A stretch of DNA of 64,000 nt, from the NCBI GenBank assembly GCA_040223695.1, contig JAVKFU010000006.1, positions 1 to 64,000 of the forward strand, read 5' to 3'. The translations under genes were made by a program, and so were the position numbers. Of the stretch, positions 1 to 8,086 are shown piece by piece. Positions within the stretch are counted from its first letter, which is position 1. Each line of letters begins with the position of its first letter. The notes beneath the pieces were generated by a model. It was not told where the DNA came from. It saw nothing but the letters and a program-made list of their open reading frames with translations, and did not search any database. The DNA comes from Deltaproteobacteria bacterium (GTDB taxonomy: Bacteria; Desulfobacterota_D; UBA1144; Nemesobacterales; UBA2774).

Positions 1-86
1 TTCGGGATCGTACCCTAAAATATTTTTACGATTCCGTAATTTATTTTTTTAACGCAATTTCTGTAATGTCGGGAAAGGAAAAAGAC

Positions 87-114
87 GAGATCCTGAATCG
101 GTGTTCAGAATGAC
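87..114. repeat. Short palindromic repeat, CTGAA/TTCAG type
   Basis: CTGAA (93-97) and TTCAG (104-108) form a small stem, flanked by GAGATC on the left and AATGAC on the right. A closely related copy with longer arms lies at 56436-56461, and a looser one near 56503-56523. The conserved flanks show it is a dispersed element rather than a chance hairpin. Confidence 0.6.
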
Positions 115-212
115 TGCTAAAGATTAAGGACTGGATTTCTCTAGGTTATACGGCGCAAGGTAAGTGAAGGCGTCCAGCTGCTCTTATTCATCGCAGCTGT
201 CCCCAATCCTGA

Positions 213-236
213 CCTTCCCCCAATTTGGGGGGAAGG
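213..236. repeat. C-rich/G-rich hairpin repeat
   Basis: CCTTCCCCC (213-221) pairs with GGGGGAAGG (228-236). The same design, followed by AAnTG, recurs at 20222-20244 and 20544-20568. The stem is strong, but no T-run follows and no gene ends here, so a terminator role is not indicated. Confidence 0.6.
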
Positions 237-299
237 AACTGTATTGTACAGGGTAGGAGTATGCGGAGGAGTAGGGAAGAAGGGGGGTATCCTTCGACT

Positions 300-314
300 G
301 CACACTTCGTGTGC
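300..314. repeat. GCACAC-TTC-GTGTGC palindrome
   Basis: Perfect 6-base arms (300-305 and 309-314) sit inside a longer imperfect palindrome that begins TCCTTCGACT and ends CTCAGGATGA. It belongs to the CA/TG palindromes also found at 389-401, 507-525, 20336-20350 and 20486-20506. Confidence 0.6.
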
Positions 315-370
315 GCTCAGGATGATTGGGTTCTTTGTCGGCTGCTGGTGATATTCGGAGGAGCACCGAA

Positions 371-392
371 GAAATCGTATATGAGCGGCACA
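371..392. repeat. 22-base direct repeat, copy 1
   Basis: These 22 bases are identical to 490-511. The copy runs into a small palindrome (CACAT 389-393, ATGTG 397-401). Only two exact copies occur here; a diverged third copy lies near 20474-20506. Confidence 0.75.
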
Positions 393-473
393 TAACATGT
401 GTTTGTATTCGAGAGTAACGAAACGGAAGAAGATAATCGATCAGGCTGGGGAGATAGGAAGAATCGAGTATCA

Positions 474-488
474 GCGGACATTGTCCGC
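474..488. repeat. GCGGAC/GTCCGC hairpin
   Basis: Perfect 6-base arms with a 3-base loop, directly in front of the second copy of the 22-base repeat. Short, and not followed by a T-run. Confidence 0.45.
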
Positions 489-489
489 A

Positions 490-511
490 GAAATCGTATA
501 TGAGCGGCACA
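490..511. repeat. 22-base direct repeat, copy 2
   Basis: Identical to 371-392. It continues into the palindrome GCACAC (507-512) / GTGTGC (520-525). The element therefore looks like a conserved head followed by a CA/TG palindrome whose sequence varies between copies. Confidence 0.75.
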
Positions 512-564
512 CCACGTGTGTGTGCTCAGAACTAGCAGGTGCTTAAAATGATACCAATTGATAA

Positions 565-856
565 AATCCACCCTATTTTGGTTACAAGTAAGCAATGCAT
601 GGAGTTAATGAACCTCTATGCCTTTGGCGGGGTTGTCCGATTTGTTTGGATTACACAATACGTTCCCAGGAACATCAACAATGTTGCACTCAGCTCAAGG
701 TGTCCGAATGTTTCGTTTTCAGAAAGTTTGTCCGAAGTTCAAGCACATTCTTGCATTTAGCCAAGGTCGACCAGCTCTTCACTCGCTCAAAACTGTTGCA
801 TTCTCGAATTCGTTGCACGCTCAAAATCGTTTCCTTTTTCAAGGGAGGGAATCAAA
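565..856. repeat. Degenerate intergenic repeat related to 56560-56686
   Basis: Three segments align by eye to the second island: 565-599 to 56560-56594 (sharing TTTGG and TACAA), 756-797 to 56618-56660 (starting TTTAGCCAA, with CGCTCA near the end) and 816-856 to about 56645-56686 (ending GGAATCAAA or GGAAATCAAA). The CGCTCA-AAC/ATC-GTT part is present twice in this copy. It looks like decayed non-coding mobile or repeated DNA. Confidence 0.5.
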
Positions 857-864
857 GACAAGGA

Positions 865-1866
865 TTAGCCCCCGGGAGCGAGACCGAGGATCGTCTCTCT
901 CACAAGCGGACGCGAGGCTTTAGGGGGGAAAACAAGAATGGGGAAATCGACCCCATGTCTGTAGTACTCATTTATTATCGACTTGCCGTGCGCGGCGTCG
1001 CCTGAAACCGACAGGGAGTCGAGCATGCGGCCGCTCACACCGTCTGCGGCATCGTTCCTGCCGCCCTTCTTCCACGCATCGTATATGACGCGCGCCTCGT
1101 CACCGAAACCGTAACGGCTCACTGTATCCCTGTAAAACGCTCCCATCCCGCCCACGTAGTAGGCGATATGCTCTTTAACGGCGCTTCTCGCCGAATCCGC
1201 GTCCTCTGACACCAGGGACGTGACATAAGGGCATATCATAATTTTCTCAGGCTCTCTTCCCCTTGACCGAGCGCCTCGACGGAGATGTTCTGTTGCGTCT
1301 TCTATATGCTCCACGGGTATCATGAAGGGAATCCATCCGTCCGCGACCTCCCCAGTAAGCGTGATGTTTTTAGGCCCGATGGCCGCAACCAGAACGGGGA
1401 CGTCGCTCCTCAAAGGGCTGAACTGGAGACGAAAACCGCTCAGAGAGAATATTTCCCCTTCGTAATTAGCCCTCTTTGAATCGAGAATCATCTTTATTAT
1501 CTCTACATATTCTCTCGTGCGCTGAAGGGGCTTCTCGAATTTAAGGCCGTGCCAGCTTTCTATTACCGCAGGACCGCTCGTACCGAGGCCGAGCATCATG
1601 CGGCCGCCTGAAATCTCATCGAGCGTCGCCAGAGTCTGGGCGATGACAGCGGGCGTGCGGCTATAGACCGGTATTACGCCGGTGCCGAGTTTTATCTTAT
1701 TCGTGCAAGTAGCCAGGAGACCCAGGATTGAAAACGCGTCCCTCCCCCACATCTCGGGAACCCAGAGGGAGTGGTACCCGAGCTCCTCGGCGAGCCGCGC
1801 TACCTCGATGAGCTCTTCTTTTTTAATATCGCTCCAGTAAGGGACAACGATACCGATTTTATTCAT
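865..1866 (-). CDS. LLM-class (luciferase-like) flavin-dependent oxidoreductase, probably F420-dependent
   Basis: This 333-residue protein has the TIM-barrel layout of bacterial luciferase-like oxidoreductases. It begins with a beta strand (IGIVVPY, 4-10), has SLWVPEMWG at 33-41, LGTGVIPVYSRTP at 60-72 and the family signature SGGRMMLGLGTSGP at 86-99. This resembles methylene-tetrahydromethanopterin-reductase-like and F420-dependent members more than FMN monooxygenases. Family knowledge makes coenzyme F420 the likely cofactor, and cofC, an F420 biosynthesis gene, lies 27 kb away; the substrate cannot be read from the sequence. The gene diverges from the aminopeptidase gene across 118 bases. 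An ATG start at 1866 directly precedes the first strand. Confidence 0.88.
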   Translation of the reverse strand: MNKIGIVVPYWSDIKKEELIEVARLAEELGYHSLWVPEMWGRDAFSILGLLATCTNKIKLGTGVIPVYSRTPAVIAQTLATLDEISGGRMMLGLGTSGPAVIESWHGLKFEKPLQRTREYVEIIKMILDSKRANYEGEIFSLSGFRLQFSPLRSDVPVLVAAIGPKNITLTGEVADGWIPFMIPVEHIEDATEHLRRGARSRGREPEKIMICPYVTSLVSEDADSARSAVKEHIAYYVGGMGAFYRDTVSRYGFGDEARVIYDAWKKGGRNDAADGVSGRMLDSLSVSGDAAHGKSIINEYYRHGVDFPILVFPPKASRPLVRETILGLAPGG

Positions 1867-1984
1867 ATCTGCTCATATTGATTATTTAGCTTGCGCATAA
1901 TGTTTACAGCGGAGTAGAACATAGGGCATTATTATAATGTCTAAATAAGTGAGCTCAAAACGCGATATACCGGAGGCCTGTCGA

Positions 1985-2944
1985 ATGGATAAACTTATGA
2001 GTGCTGCGCATATTGCTGTAAGGGACTGCATGGCTGTGAAAGAGGGGGAGAACGTGCTCGTTATAACGGACGAGCCGCTGAGAAAAATCGGATACGCCCT
2101 GTGGGAAGCGGCCCGGGACGGGGAAGCGGAAGCGGTGATTGTAGAGATAATACCCAGGAAATCTAACGGCGAGGAGCCGCCTGCGCCCGTGGCCGAGCTG
2201 ATGAAGCTAATGGACGTGGTACTGATACCCACGTCGAAATCTTTAAGCCACACGGACTCAAGAAGAAACGCATGCAAGGCGGGCGTAAGGATCGCTACAC
2301 TGCCTGGAATTACGGAGGAAACGATGGTCAGAACTCTTAACGCCGATTACGAGAAGATCGCCGAGAGGAGCGATAAGCTGGCCGGGGTTATAAGCCGCGG
2401 CTCCAGGGTACAAATCACAACGGACAAGGGAACGGACATTAATCTCGTGATCGAGGGGAGAGAGGGGAATTCGGACACGGGATTAAATCACAGCCGGGGG
2501 GATTTCAGCAATCTGCCCGCGGGAGAGGCCTACGTGGCCCCGCTCGAAGGGAAGTCAGAAGGGGTTATAGTTTTTGACGGCTCCATGGCGGGGGTGGGGA
2601 AGCTCGACAATGAAGTTATCAGGGTCAAGGTCGAGGAGGGATTCGCCACTGAAATCACAGGAGGGAAAGGGGCCGAGAAGCTGCTGTCAATAATGGAGCC
2701 CTTCGGGAAGCCCGCTTTTAACCTTGCCGAGCTCGGCATCGGAACCCATGACAAGGCTCTTATCACCGGAAGCGTGCTCGAGGATGAAAAAGCGATAGGC
2801 ACAATACACATAGCTTTCGGGGACAACAAAAGCATGGGCGGTACCGTGAGGGTCGCGAGCCATCTGGACGGAGTGGTAATGAACCCGACGGTGGTGGTTG
2901 ACGATGCGGTAATAATGAAAAACGGAAAGCTTCTTATAATATGA
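1985..2944 (+). CDS. M29-type (aminopeptidase T-like) metallopeptidase
   Basis: The protein resembles the short, roughly 320-residue branch of the M29 thermophilic aminopeptidases. Candidate metal ligands of the family are present: Glu in LPAGEAYVAP near residue 180, Glu in AELGIGTH near 248, His in IHIAFG near 274, and His and Asp in SHLDG near 292-294. It would remove N-terminal residues from peptides in the cytoplasm. An in-frame GTG at 1949 could extend it by 12 residues, but CGGAGG at 1971-1976 sits 8 bases before the ATG at 1985, so I chose that start. The next gene begins 43 bases downstream on the same strand. It is shorter than classical AmpS/AmpT (about 410 residues), so activity is inferred. 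Confidence 0.82.
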   Translation: MDKLMSAAHIAVRDCMAVKEGENVLVITDEPLRKIGYALWEAARDGEAEAVIVEIIPRKSNGEEPPAPVAELMKLMDVVLIPTSKSLSHTDSRRNACKAGVRIATLPGITEETMVRTLNADYEKIAERSDKLAGVISRGSRVQITTDKGTDINLVIEGREGNSDTGLNHSRGDFSNLPAGEAYVAPLEGKSEGVIVFDGSMAGVGKLDNEVIRVKVEEGFATEITGGKGAEKLLSIMEPFGKPAFNLAELGIGTHDKALITGSVLEDEKAIGTIHIAFGDNKSMGGTVRVASHLDGVVMNPTVVVDDAVIMKNGKLLII

Positions 2945-2986
2945 TTTTATAAGAAAACCCCCAACCCTTGTGGTAAATTTAAATTA

Positions 2987-5239
2987 ATGGACAAAGCGGT
3001 AAGCAAGCTCGTTTTTCTCAACCCTCCAGGCGCGGTGGAATGGGTTTTATTAATCCTGTTTTTTCTGATTGTCATATACGGCTCTCTCAGAAGCGTGAGG
3101 CACCTGCGAAGCGCGCGAAGGAAAGCCGCGATAGTCTCGCTCCATATTACGGCGTTCATTCTAATCTCGATAATTCTGATGAACCCCGCGTTGAGAATAG
3201 AAAGTTATAAAGAGCAAAAGAGAAACCTGGCGGTTCTCGTCGACGGCTCGTGGAGCATGAATCTCGCTGGAGACAGAAGCGGCGAGTCCAGAATAGAAGC
3301 GGCGAGAGGCTTTTTGGAAACGAACAACGATTTCTTCACCGGTCTTGAAAAGAACTTTTTTGTGGACTACTACAGTTTCGATGAGAGCCTGAAGCCCGTG
3401 ACTCCGGAATCGATCTTGCGGGAGACGCCCGAAGGCATACACACGGATTTAAGCGGGATGGTCGGCCAGCTAAGGAACAGGGCCGAAAGGGGGGAGCTCG
3501 ACGAAGTCATTCTGATATCGGACGGGGGAGACAACGGGGACGAGTCCGAAAACACCGGTGAAAACCTGAAGGACTCCGGAGTAAGAATTAATACGGTGGG
3601 AGCGGTTACAGAGGAGAGAACGGATGATTTCTGGGTCGATGAAATAAATTCGAGCGAGGTTTCCTTTCTCAGATACCCTTACTCCGTTGAGGTCGTCGTT
3701 AAATCCGCCGAAAGGGGCGGAATGAAAATTCCCGTGTCCCTCTACGAGGGAGATAAACTGATTTCGATAAAAGAGGCCCCGATAGACTCCGCCTCTAAAC
3801 AGGGAAAGGTGGAGTTCGGGATTAATCCGATAACGCTCGGGAGAAAGATTTATACCGTATCGATCCCCGTTCTATCCGACGAGCTCGTACACGAGAACAA
3901 CCAGAAGTCCTTTTATACGGACGTGATAATAAATAAGATCCGGGTGCTGCACGTGGCGGGAAGCCCGTCCTGGGACGTAAGGTTCCTGAGAAAGACGCTC
4001 AAGCGGAACCCGAATATCGACCTCGTTTCATTCTTCATCTTGAGAGACCCTTCGGACCTGGTATTCGCCACGGAAAACGAGCTCAGCCTCATACCCTTCC
4101 CGGTGAACGAAATATTCGGAAGCGAGCTCGGGACATTCGACATCGTTATATTCCAGAACTTTAATTTCCAGCCCTACGGCATCTTCGGATTTCACCTGAG
4201 GAGCATTAAGGACTACGTGCTTAACGACGGGGGGGCGTTTCTGATGATAGGAGGGAGCAAGAGCTTCGACAGCGGCAATTACGGGAGGACTCCGATCTCC
4301 GAGATTCTGCCCGTAGAGCTCGATTACCTGCCCCGCACACTGTCGGAAACAATAAGCGACGACACATTTCACCCCAAGCTCACAATCGCCGGCAAGAACC
4401 ACCCGATAATGAAAATAACTCCGAATAAAGAGGAGAACGAAAGACAGTGGAACAATATGCCGGAGCTTGAGGGATTTAACATTGTGCAGGGATTAAACCC
4501 CGAAGCCGTGCCGCTTCTTGTCTCTCCCGAGGGAGAGCCCATATTTGCCGTGGCCAAGGTTAAATCGGGCAAGGTCGGGACATTCCTCTCGGACTCCTCA
4601 TGGAAATGGAATTTTGTAAAGGGAAGCGAGGGCGACGTATCCCCTCATTATGAGAGATTCTGGAACAGGCTCTTTCTCTGGTTCGTAAACGACCCGGAGC
4701 TCGATGATATACGCATTGAAACCGATAAGGCCATATACAATCCGGGAGAGAACCCCGAATTAAAAATAAACGTGCTGAACCTCGAAGAGGACGAGGTCGA
4801 AATTAAGCCTCTGCTGACGCTCCCGGACGGGAGCAAAATCGATATTACTCCCGAGAAGGTATCCTCCGAGAGATATACCGGGCGGATAGAGGCCCCGGAG
4901 CCCGGAACATACGGCGTATCGCTGGACAGAGCGGGGGACACGGGACCGCACGCGGATTCCGAACCCGGACGGATATCGTTTATTGTCATCCCTCCCGATA
5001 GGGAAGTGCGGGGACCTACCGCGAATACGGGACTTTTAAGATCTATAGCCTCCGGGACGGGCGGGAGCTATATCAACGTAAAAGACGATCCCGAGAAGCT
5101 TAAAATAGACCGCTCCGGAAAGAAAACCATAACGGGTTACGAGACTGTAGCGCTGTGGGACAAGCCTGTATTTTTTCTCCTGATAATGGCATTATTATTC
5201 TCTGACTGGTTTTTGAGAAGAAGGTGGGGTCTCAAATAA
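2987..5239 (+). CDS. Membrane-anchored VWA / glutamine-amidotransferase-like protein
   Basis: A 750-residue protein with two N-terminal membrane segments (about 17-34 and 48-66), a von Willebrand factor A-like domain and one C-terminal membrane segment (about 727-743). The VWA-like part starts at LAVLVDGSWSMN (about 79-90), where DGSWS corresponds to the DxSxS metal site, and continues with ILISDGGDN near 170. A second domain from about residue 315 (IRVLHVAGSPSWDVRFLRK) to GGAFLMIGGSKSFDSGNYG near 415 has the class-I amidotransferase-like fold seen in large membrane VWA proteins; I see no catalytic Cys-His-Glu triad. Most of the chain is probably periplasmic. It is 43 bases downstream of the aminopeptidase and 78 bases upstream of coaX. 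The molecular role is unknown. Confidence 0.75.
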   Translation: MDKAVSKLVFLNPPGAVEWVLLILFFLIVIYGSLRSVRHLRSARRKAAIVSLHITAFILISIILMNPALRIESYKEQKRNLAVLVDGSWSMNLAGDRSGESRIEAARGFLETNNDFFTGLEKNFFVDYYSFDESLKPVTPESILRETPEGIHTDLSGMVGQLRNRAERGELDEVILISDGGDNGDESENTGENLKDSGVRINTVGAVTEERTDDFWVDEINSSEVSFLRYPYSVEVVVKSAERGGMKIPVSLYEGDKLISIKEAPIDSASKQGKVEFGINPITLGRKIYTVSIPVLSDELVHENNQKSFYTDVIINKIRVLHVAGSPSWDVRFLRKTLKRNPNIDLVSFFILRDPSDLVFATENELSLIPFPVNEIFGSELGTFDIVIFQNFNFQPYGIFGFHLRSIKDYVLNDGGAFLMIGGSKSFDSGNYGRTPISEILPVELDYLPRTLSETISDDTFHPKLTIAGKNHPIMKITPNKEENERQWNNMPELEGFNIVQGLNPEAVPLLVSPEGEPIFAVAKVKSGKVGTFLSDSSWKWNFVKGSEGDVSPHYERFWNRLFLWFVNDPELDDIRIETDKAIYNPGENPELKINVLNLEEDEVEIKPLLTLPDGSKIDITPEKVSSERYTGRIEAPEPGTYGVSLDRAGDTGPHADSEPGRISFIVIPPDREVRGPTANTGLLRSIASGTGGSYINVKDDPEKLKIDRSGKKTITGYETVALWDKPVFFLLIMALLFSDWFLRRRWGLK

Positions 5240-5317
5240 AAGTGGGACTCCGCCCGACGAACCCGCATTCGAAATTAATAAAAAAAGAGAGTTAAGAGAG
5301 ACCGGGAGATAAAAGAT

Positions 5318-6082
5318 ATGCTGCTTGCGGTTGACATCGGCAATACGAACATCGTTTTCGGTATATTCGAGGGCAGTAAAATTGCCTGCCACTGGAGAAT
5401 CGCAACGGACAAATCAAAGACAGCCGACGAATACGGCATATTGTTCAGAAAGCTGATGGAGTTAAAGGAGATAGATATAAAATCGGTGACCGGAGCGGTG
5501 ATTTGCTGCGTCGTGCCGCACATACAGTCAACCGTTTTCGATGCCCTAAAAATCTATTTCGATGTAAGCCCTGTTGTCATAGGCCCCGGGGTGAAGAGCG
5601 GAATGCCGATATTATATCACAACCCCAGGGAAGTGGGGGCCGACAGGATAGTGAACAGCGTGGCCGCCTTCGATAAATACAGGAAGAGCATTATAATAGT
5701 CGATTTCGGCACGGCCACTACTTTCGACTGCATATCGGAGAAAGGGGAATATATGGGAGGGGTGATCACGCCCGGGCTCCTGATCTCCGCAGACGCCCTT
5801 TACAGGGAAGCGTCCAAACTGCCGAGGGTGGAAATACTAAAGCCCGAGAGCATAATCGGAAAGACCACAGTCGAGAGCATTCAGTCGGGGCTTGTGCACG
5901 GGTACGCGGGGCTCGTGGACGGTATAGTGGAAAAAATAAAATCCGAGATGAAAACGAAGCCTCACGTTCTCGCCACGGGGGGAATCGCGCATCTTATAGC
6001 TCCCGAGAGCAGGACAATCGAGACAGTGGACGACTTCCTCGCGCTCAGGGGACTCAAACTCATATATGAGAGAAATACCTGA
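5318..6082 (+). CDS. coaX: Type III pantothenate kinase
   Basis: CoaX phosphorylates pantothenate in the first committed step of coenzyme A synthesis. The 254-residue length is typical. The phosphate-binding motif VDIGNTNIVFG is at residues 5-15, GADRIVNSVAA at about 107-117 and the second nucleotide-binding motif DFGTATTFD at about 128-136. The C-terminal ATGGIA matches the acetate/sugar kinase superfamily adenosine motif. GGGAG at about 5304-5308 is a reasonable ribosome-binding site for ATG 5318. The gene often neighbours birA, but here its 3' end overlaps by 17 bases an unrelated LigD-type phosphoesterase gene. Confidence 0.95.
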   Translation: MLLAVDIGNTNIVFGIFEGSKIACHWRIATDKSKTADEYGILFRKLMELKEIDIKSVTGAVICCVVPHIQSTVFDALKIYFDVSPVVIGPGVKSGMPILYHNPREVGADRIVNSVAAFDKYRKSIIIVDFGTATTFDCISEKGEYMGGVITPGLLISADALYREASKLPRVEILKPESIIGKTTVESIQSGLVHGYAGLVDGIVEKIKSEMKTKPHVLATGGIAHLIAPESRTIETVDDFLALRGLKLIYERNT

Positions 6083-6464
6083 ATTCGCAGTACGAAAACA
6101 TAAAACGGAAAAGCCTCACTTCGATCTTGTGCTCATTCGGAACGGGCAAAGAAGGCACTGGATTATCCCGAACAGCATTCCGAAAAAATACGGGGAGAAG
6201 AGAATCGCGGTAGAGGAGGACTATCATGATGAGGTTGATGCGGGCGGAAAGTCATCGAGAGCCCCGGAAGACAGATACGGCGGCGGGGCATCGGAGCTCT
6301 GGGACAGAGGCGATTGCGAAGTTGTCGAATCCAAGAAATTCAAGCTCGTCATAAAAGCAGGCGGAGAGAAATTCCGGGGTAATTATCTTTTGTTTCTTCC
6401 GGGCTGGGGCAGATGGACGAAAAGAAGGCTCTGGGTGATTGAGAGAATCAGGGGAAATTCATAA
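6066..6464 (+). CDS. Stand-alone LigD-type 3'-phosphoesterase (PE) domain protein
   Basis: This 132-residue protein is colinear with the N-terminal 3'-phosphoesterase domain of bacterial DNA ligase D. It shows RKHKTEKPHFDLVL (10-23), then PNSIPKKYGEKRIAVEEDYHD (in 35-55), and YGGGASELWDRG (71-82). His12, His18, Asp20 and His54 occupy positions of known metal or phosphate ligands. The usual Arg two residues after the Asp is Val22, and the usual Tyr four residues after the last His is Asp58, so it may be a variant. The family trims 3'-ribonucleotide and 3'-phosphate ends of DNA. No ligase or polymerase domain, and no ku gene, is nearby. The ATG start lies inside the end of coaX, implying co-translation. 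Confidence 0.8.
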   Translation: MREIPEFAVRKHKTEKPHFDLVLIRNGQRRHWIIPNSIPKKYGEKRIAVEEDYHDEVDAGGKSSRAPEDRYGGGASELWDRGDCEVVESKKFKLVIKAGGEKFRGNYLLFLPGWGRWTKRRLWVIERIRGNS

Positions 6465-6526
6465 TCGCGTATATCTTTTATCTCCTCCATATGTTTCTTA
6501 TAGATTCTGCCTGTTTGCTCATGCCT

Positions 6527-6546
6527 GTTAATTCCCCCGAATTAAC
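6527..6546. repeat. GTTAATTC/GAATTAAC inverted repeat
   Basis: Perfect 8-base arms with a CCCC loop, 62 bases after the phosphoesterase gene. The stem is AT-rich and no T-run follows, so it is a weak terminator candidate; it could be a binding site for a dimeric regulator. The surrounding 6465-6674 shows no gene. Confidence 0.4.
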
Positions 6547-6662
6547 ACTCCCCTGGGTCCTTCCATTTCAAGCACCCGTTTTCCCTTTATTTGCAATAAC
6601 CTGGCGTGTATTCTAAGATGCTAATGTCATATATACCCATTTTTAATATTAAGCAGATTTAA

Positions 6663-6684
6663 TCGGATCCGAGCTTGGATCCGA
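6663..6684. promoter_or_regulatory. TCGGATCC/GGATCCGA inverted repeat before the DASS transporter
   Basis: Perfect 8-base arms (6663-6670 and 6677-6684) with a 6-base centre end 11 bases before the ATG at 6696. The hairpin would cover the ribosome-binding region, so it could be an operator or a translational control element. It is seen directly; the role is inferred. Confidence 0.4.
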
Positions 6685-6695
6685 CCGGTTCCGTA

Positions 6696-8036
6696 ATGAA
6701 AAAGAATCTTGTTATAGTTTTAAGCGGCCTGGTTTCATTCGCGATTTACTTTCTTTTACCCGTAGAAAAAGAAATTCTCAAAGGCCTGTCCATTTTATTT
6801 TTCATAGCCGCCCTGTGGCTGACCGAGGCTGTTCCCCTTACCGTAACCGCGCTGCTCACGCCGATTCTCGCGGTACTGACCGGAATCCTGGACGTGAAGG
6901 GGGCGCTCAGCCACTTCGCCAATCCGGTCATATTTCTATTCATGGGCGGGTTCGCGCTCGCCGCGGCGCTCCACAAACACGGCCTCGATGAGCTTATCGC
7001 GGGGCGGATAATGAAGGCCGCGGGCAAGAAATCACTCTATTCGATTCTGGGGTTATTTTTATCGACGGCGCTCCTCAGCATGTGGATAAGCAATACCGCT
7101 ACCGCCGCGATCATGCTTCCGGTGGCGCTCGGAATTATATCGAATTTTAAAGACCCCTCCCCCTCAAGGGACGCCTTTATACTTCTGGGGGTCGCGTATT
7201 CGGCAAATATAGGGGGGATCGGGACCATTGTAGGAAGCCCCCCAAACGCGATAACCGCCGCCAATCTCGGACTCAGCTTCAGGGACTGGATAGCGGTGGG
7301 GGCACCTATCGTGGCAATCCTGATGCCGATTATGATCGCAGTCCTTTACTACGTGCTTAAACCGGCCCTCCCCGAGCGAAATATTCAGCCTTCAGGCAAC
7401 ATCAACGCCCCTAAAACAAGGGATATGTACAAGGTGGGTCTTATATTCCTGGTCATCGTCACGCTGTGGCTGTTCAGCAGACCGATCTCTAAAATGCTAG
7501 GAATAGAAGGGGATTTCGACTCCATAGTGGCCCTCTTCGGGATTTTCCTCCTCGTCTTTTTCAGGACCATAAAATGGAACGAGATACAAAGATTTACGGA
7601 CTGGGGCGTGCTGATTCTTTTCGGCGGGGGGCTAGTCCTGAGCGCGGTCTTATCGGAGACGGGCGCAAGCGGCTATCTGGCGGGGCTTGTGGAAACCCAT
7701 ATGTCCGTATACGGTCCGTTTCCGCTTATTCTCGGCTCGGTGCTGCTCATGATATTCCTTACGGAGGTAGCGAGCAACACCGCAAGCGCGGCAATAATGG
7801 TCCCGATTTTTCTGGCGCTCGGTCAGGAGACGATTCATTCCTCGCCCAGGACTATCGCGCTGAGCGTGGGGATAGCAGCCTCGTGCGCGTTCATGCTCCC
7901 TGTGGCGACTCCGCCTAACGCGCTCGTCTACGGGACCGAGAAGGTACGGCAGAGGACAATGATAAAAACGGGGCTTTATTTAAATATTATCTTCGCGGTG
8001 GTGATATCGGTCGTCGGCTATATTTTCTTGAAATAG
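6696..8036 (+). CDS. DASS (SLC13) family sodium-coupled anion/dicarboxylate transporter
   Basis: A polytopic membrane protein of 446 residues with the two internally repeated Ser-Asn-Thr motifs of the divalent anion:sodium symporter family: SNTATAAIMLP near residue 131 and SNTASAAIMVP near 359. Each SNT motif helps form the sodium and substrate site in this family. GGIGTIVGSPPNAI near 180 and ATPPNALVYG near 410 are also typical. Substrates in the family are C4-dicarboxylates, citrate or sulfate; which applies here cannot be decided. I prefer ATG 6696 over the in-frame TTG 6675 because the latter falls within the loop and arm of an inverted repeat. The gene stands alone and converges with the methylmalonyl-CoA epimerase gene. 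Confidence 0.9.
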   Translation: MKKNLVIVLSGLVSFAIYFLLPVEKEILKGLSILFFIAALWLTEAVPLTVTALLTPILAVLTGILDVKGALSHFANPVIFLFMGGFALAAALHKHGLDELIAGRIMKAAGKKSLYSILGLFLSTALLSMWISNTATAAIMLPVALGIISNFKDPSPSRDAFILLGVAYSANIGGIGTIVGSPPNAITAANLGLSFRDWIAVGAPIVAILMPIMIAVLYYVLKPALPERNIQPSGNINAPKTRDMYKVGLIFLVIVTLWLFSRPISKMLGIEGDFDSIVALFGIFLLVFFRTIKWNEIQRFTDWGVLILFGGGLVLSAVLSETGASGYLAGLVETHMSVYGPFPLILGSVLLMIFLTEVASNTASAAIMVPIFLALGQETIHSSPRTIALSVGIAASCAFMLPVATPPNALVYGTEKVRQRTMIKTGLYLNIIFAVVISVVGYIFLK

Positions 8037-8086
8037 TCCGCGGGGCCGGGAGTAAGAAGACCGGAGCACACTTCGGCTTTGAAAAA

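Larger units (their letters stand above)
1..864. other. Non-coding, repeat-rich island
   Basis: I see no convincing gene in this stretch: its open frames are short, overlap on several strands and resemble no protein family. It is rich in small palindromes (87-114, 213-236, 300-314, 474-488) and has a 22-base direct repeat (371 and 490). Its right half, 565-856, resembles 56560-56686. The stretch runs up to the stop codon of the minus-strand oxidoreductase. Confidence 0.7.

Noticed and set aside
371-511. Possible CRISPR-like repeat pair
   Set aside because: Only two exact copies of 22 bases, spaced 119 bases, with hairpins and no further units or cas genes.
539-1005. Overlapping open frames of 73-136 codons
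   Set aside because: No family resemblance, frames lie across the repeat element and run into the oxidoreductase gene antisense.
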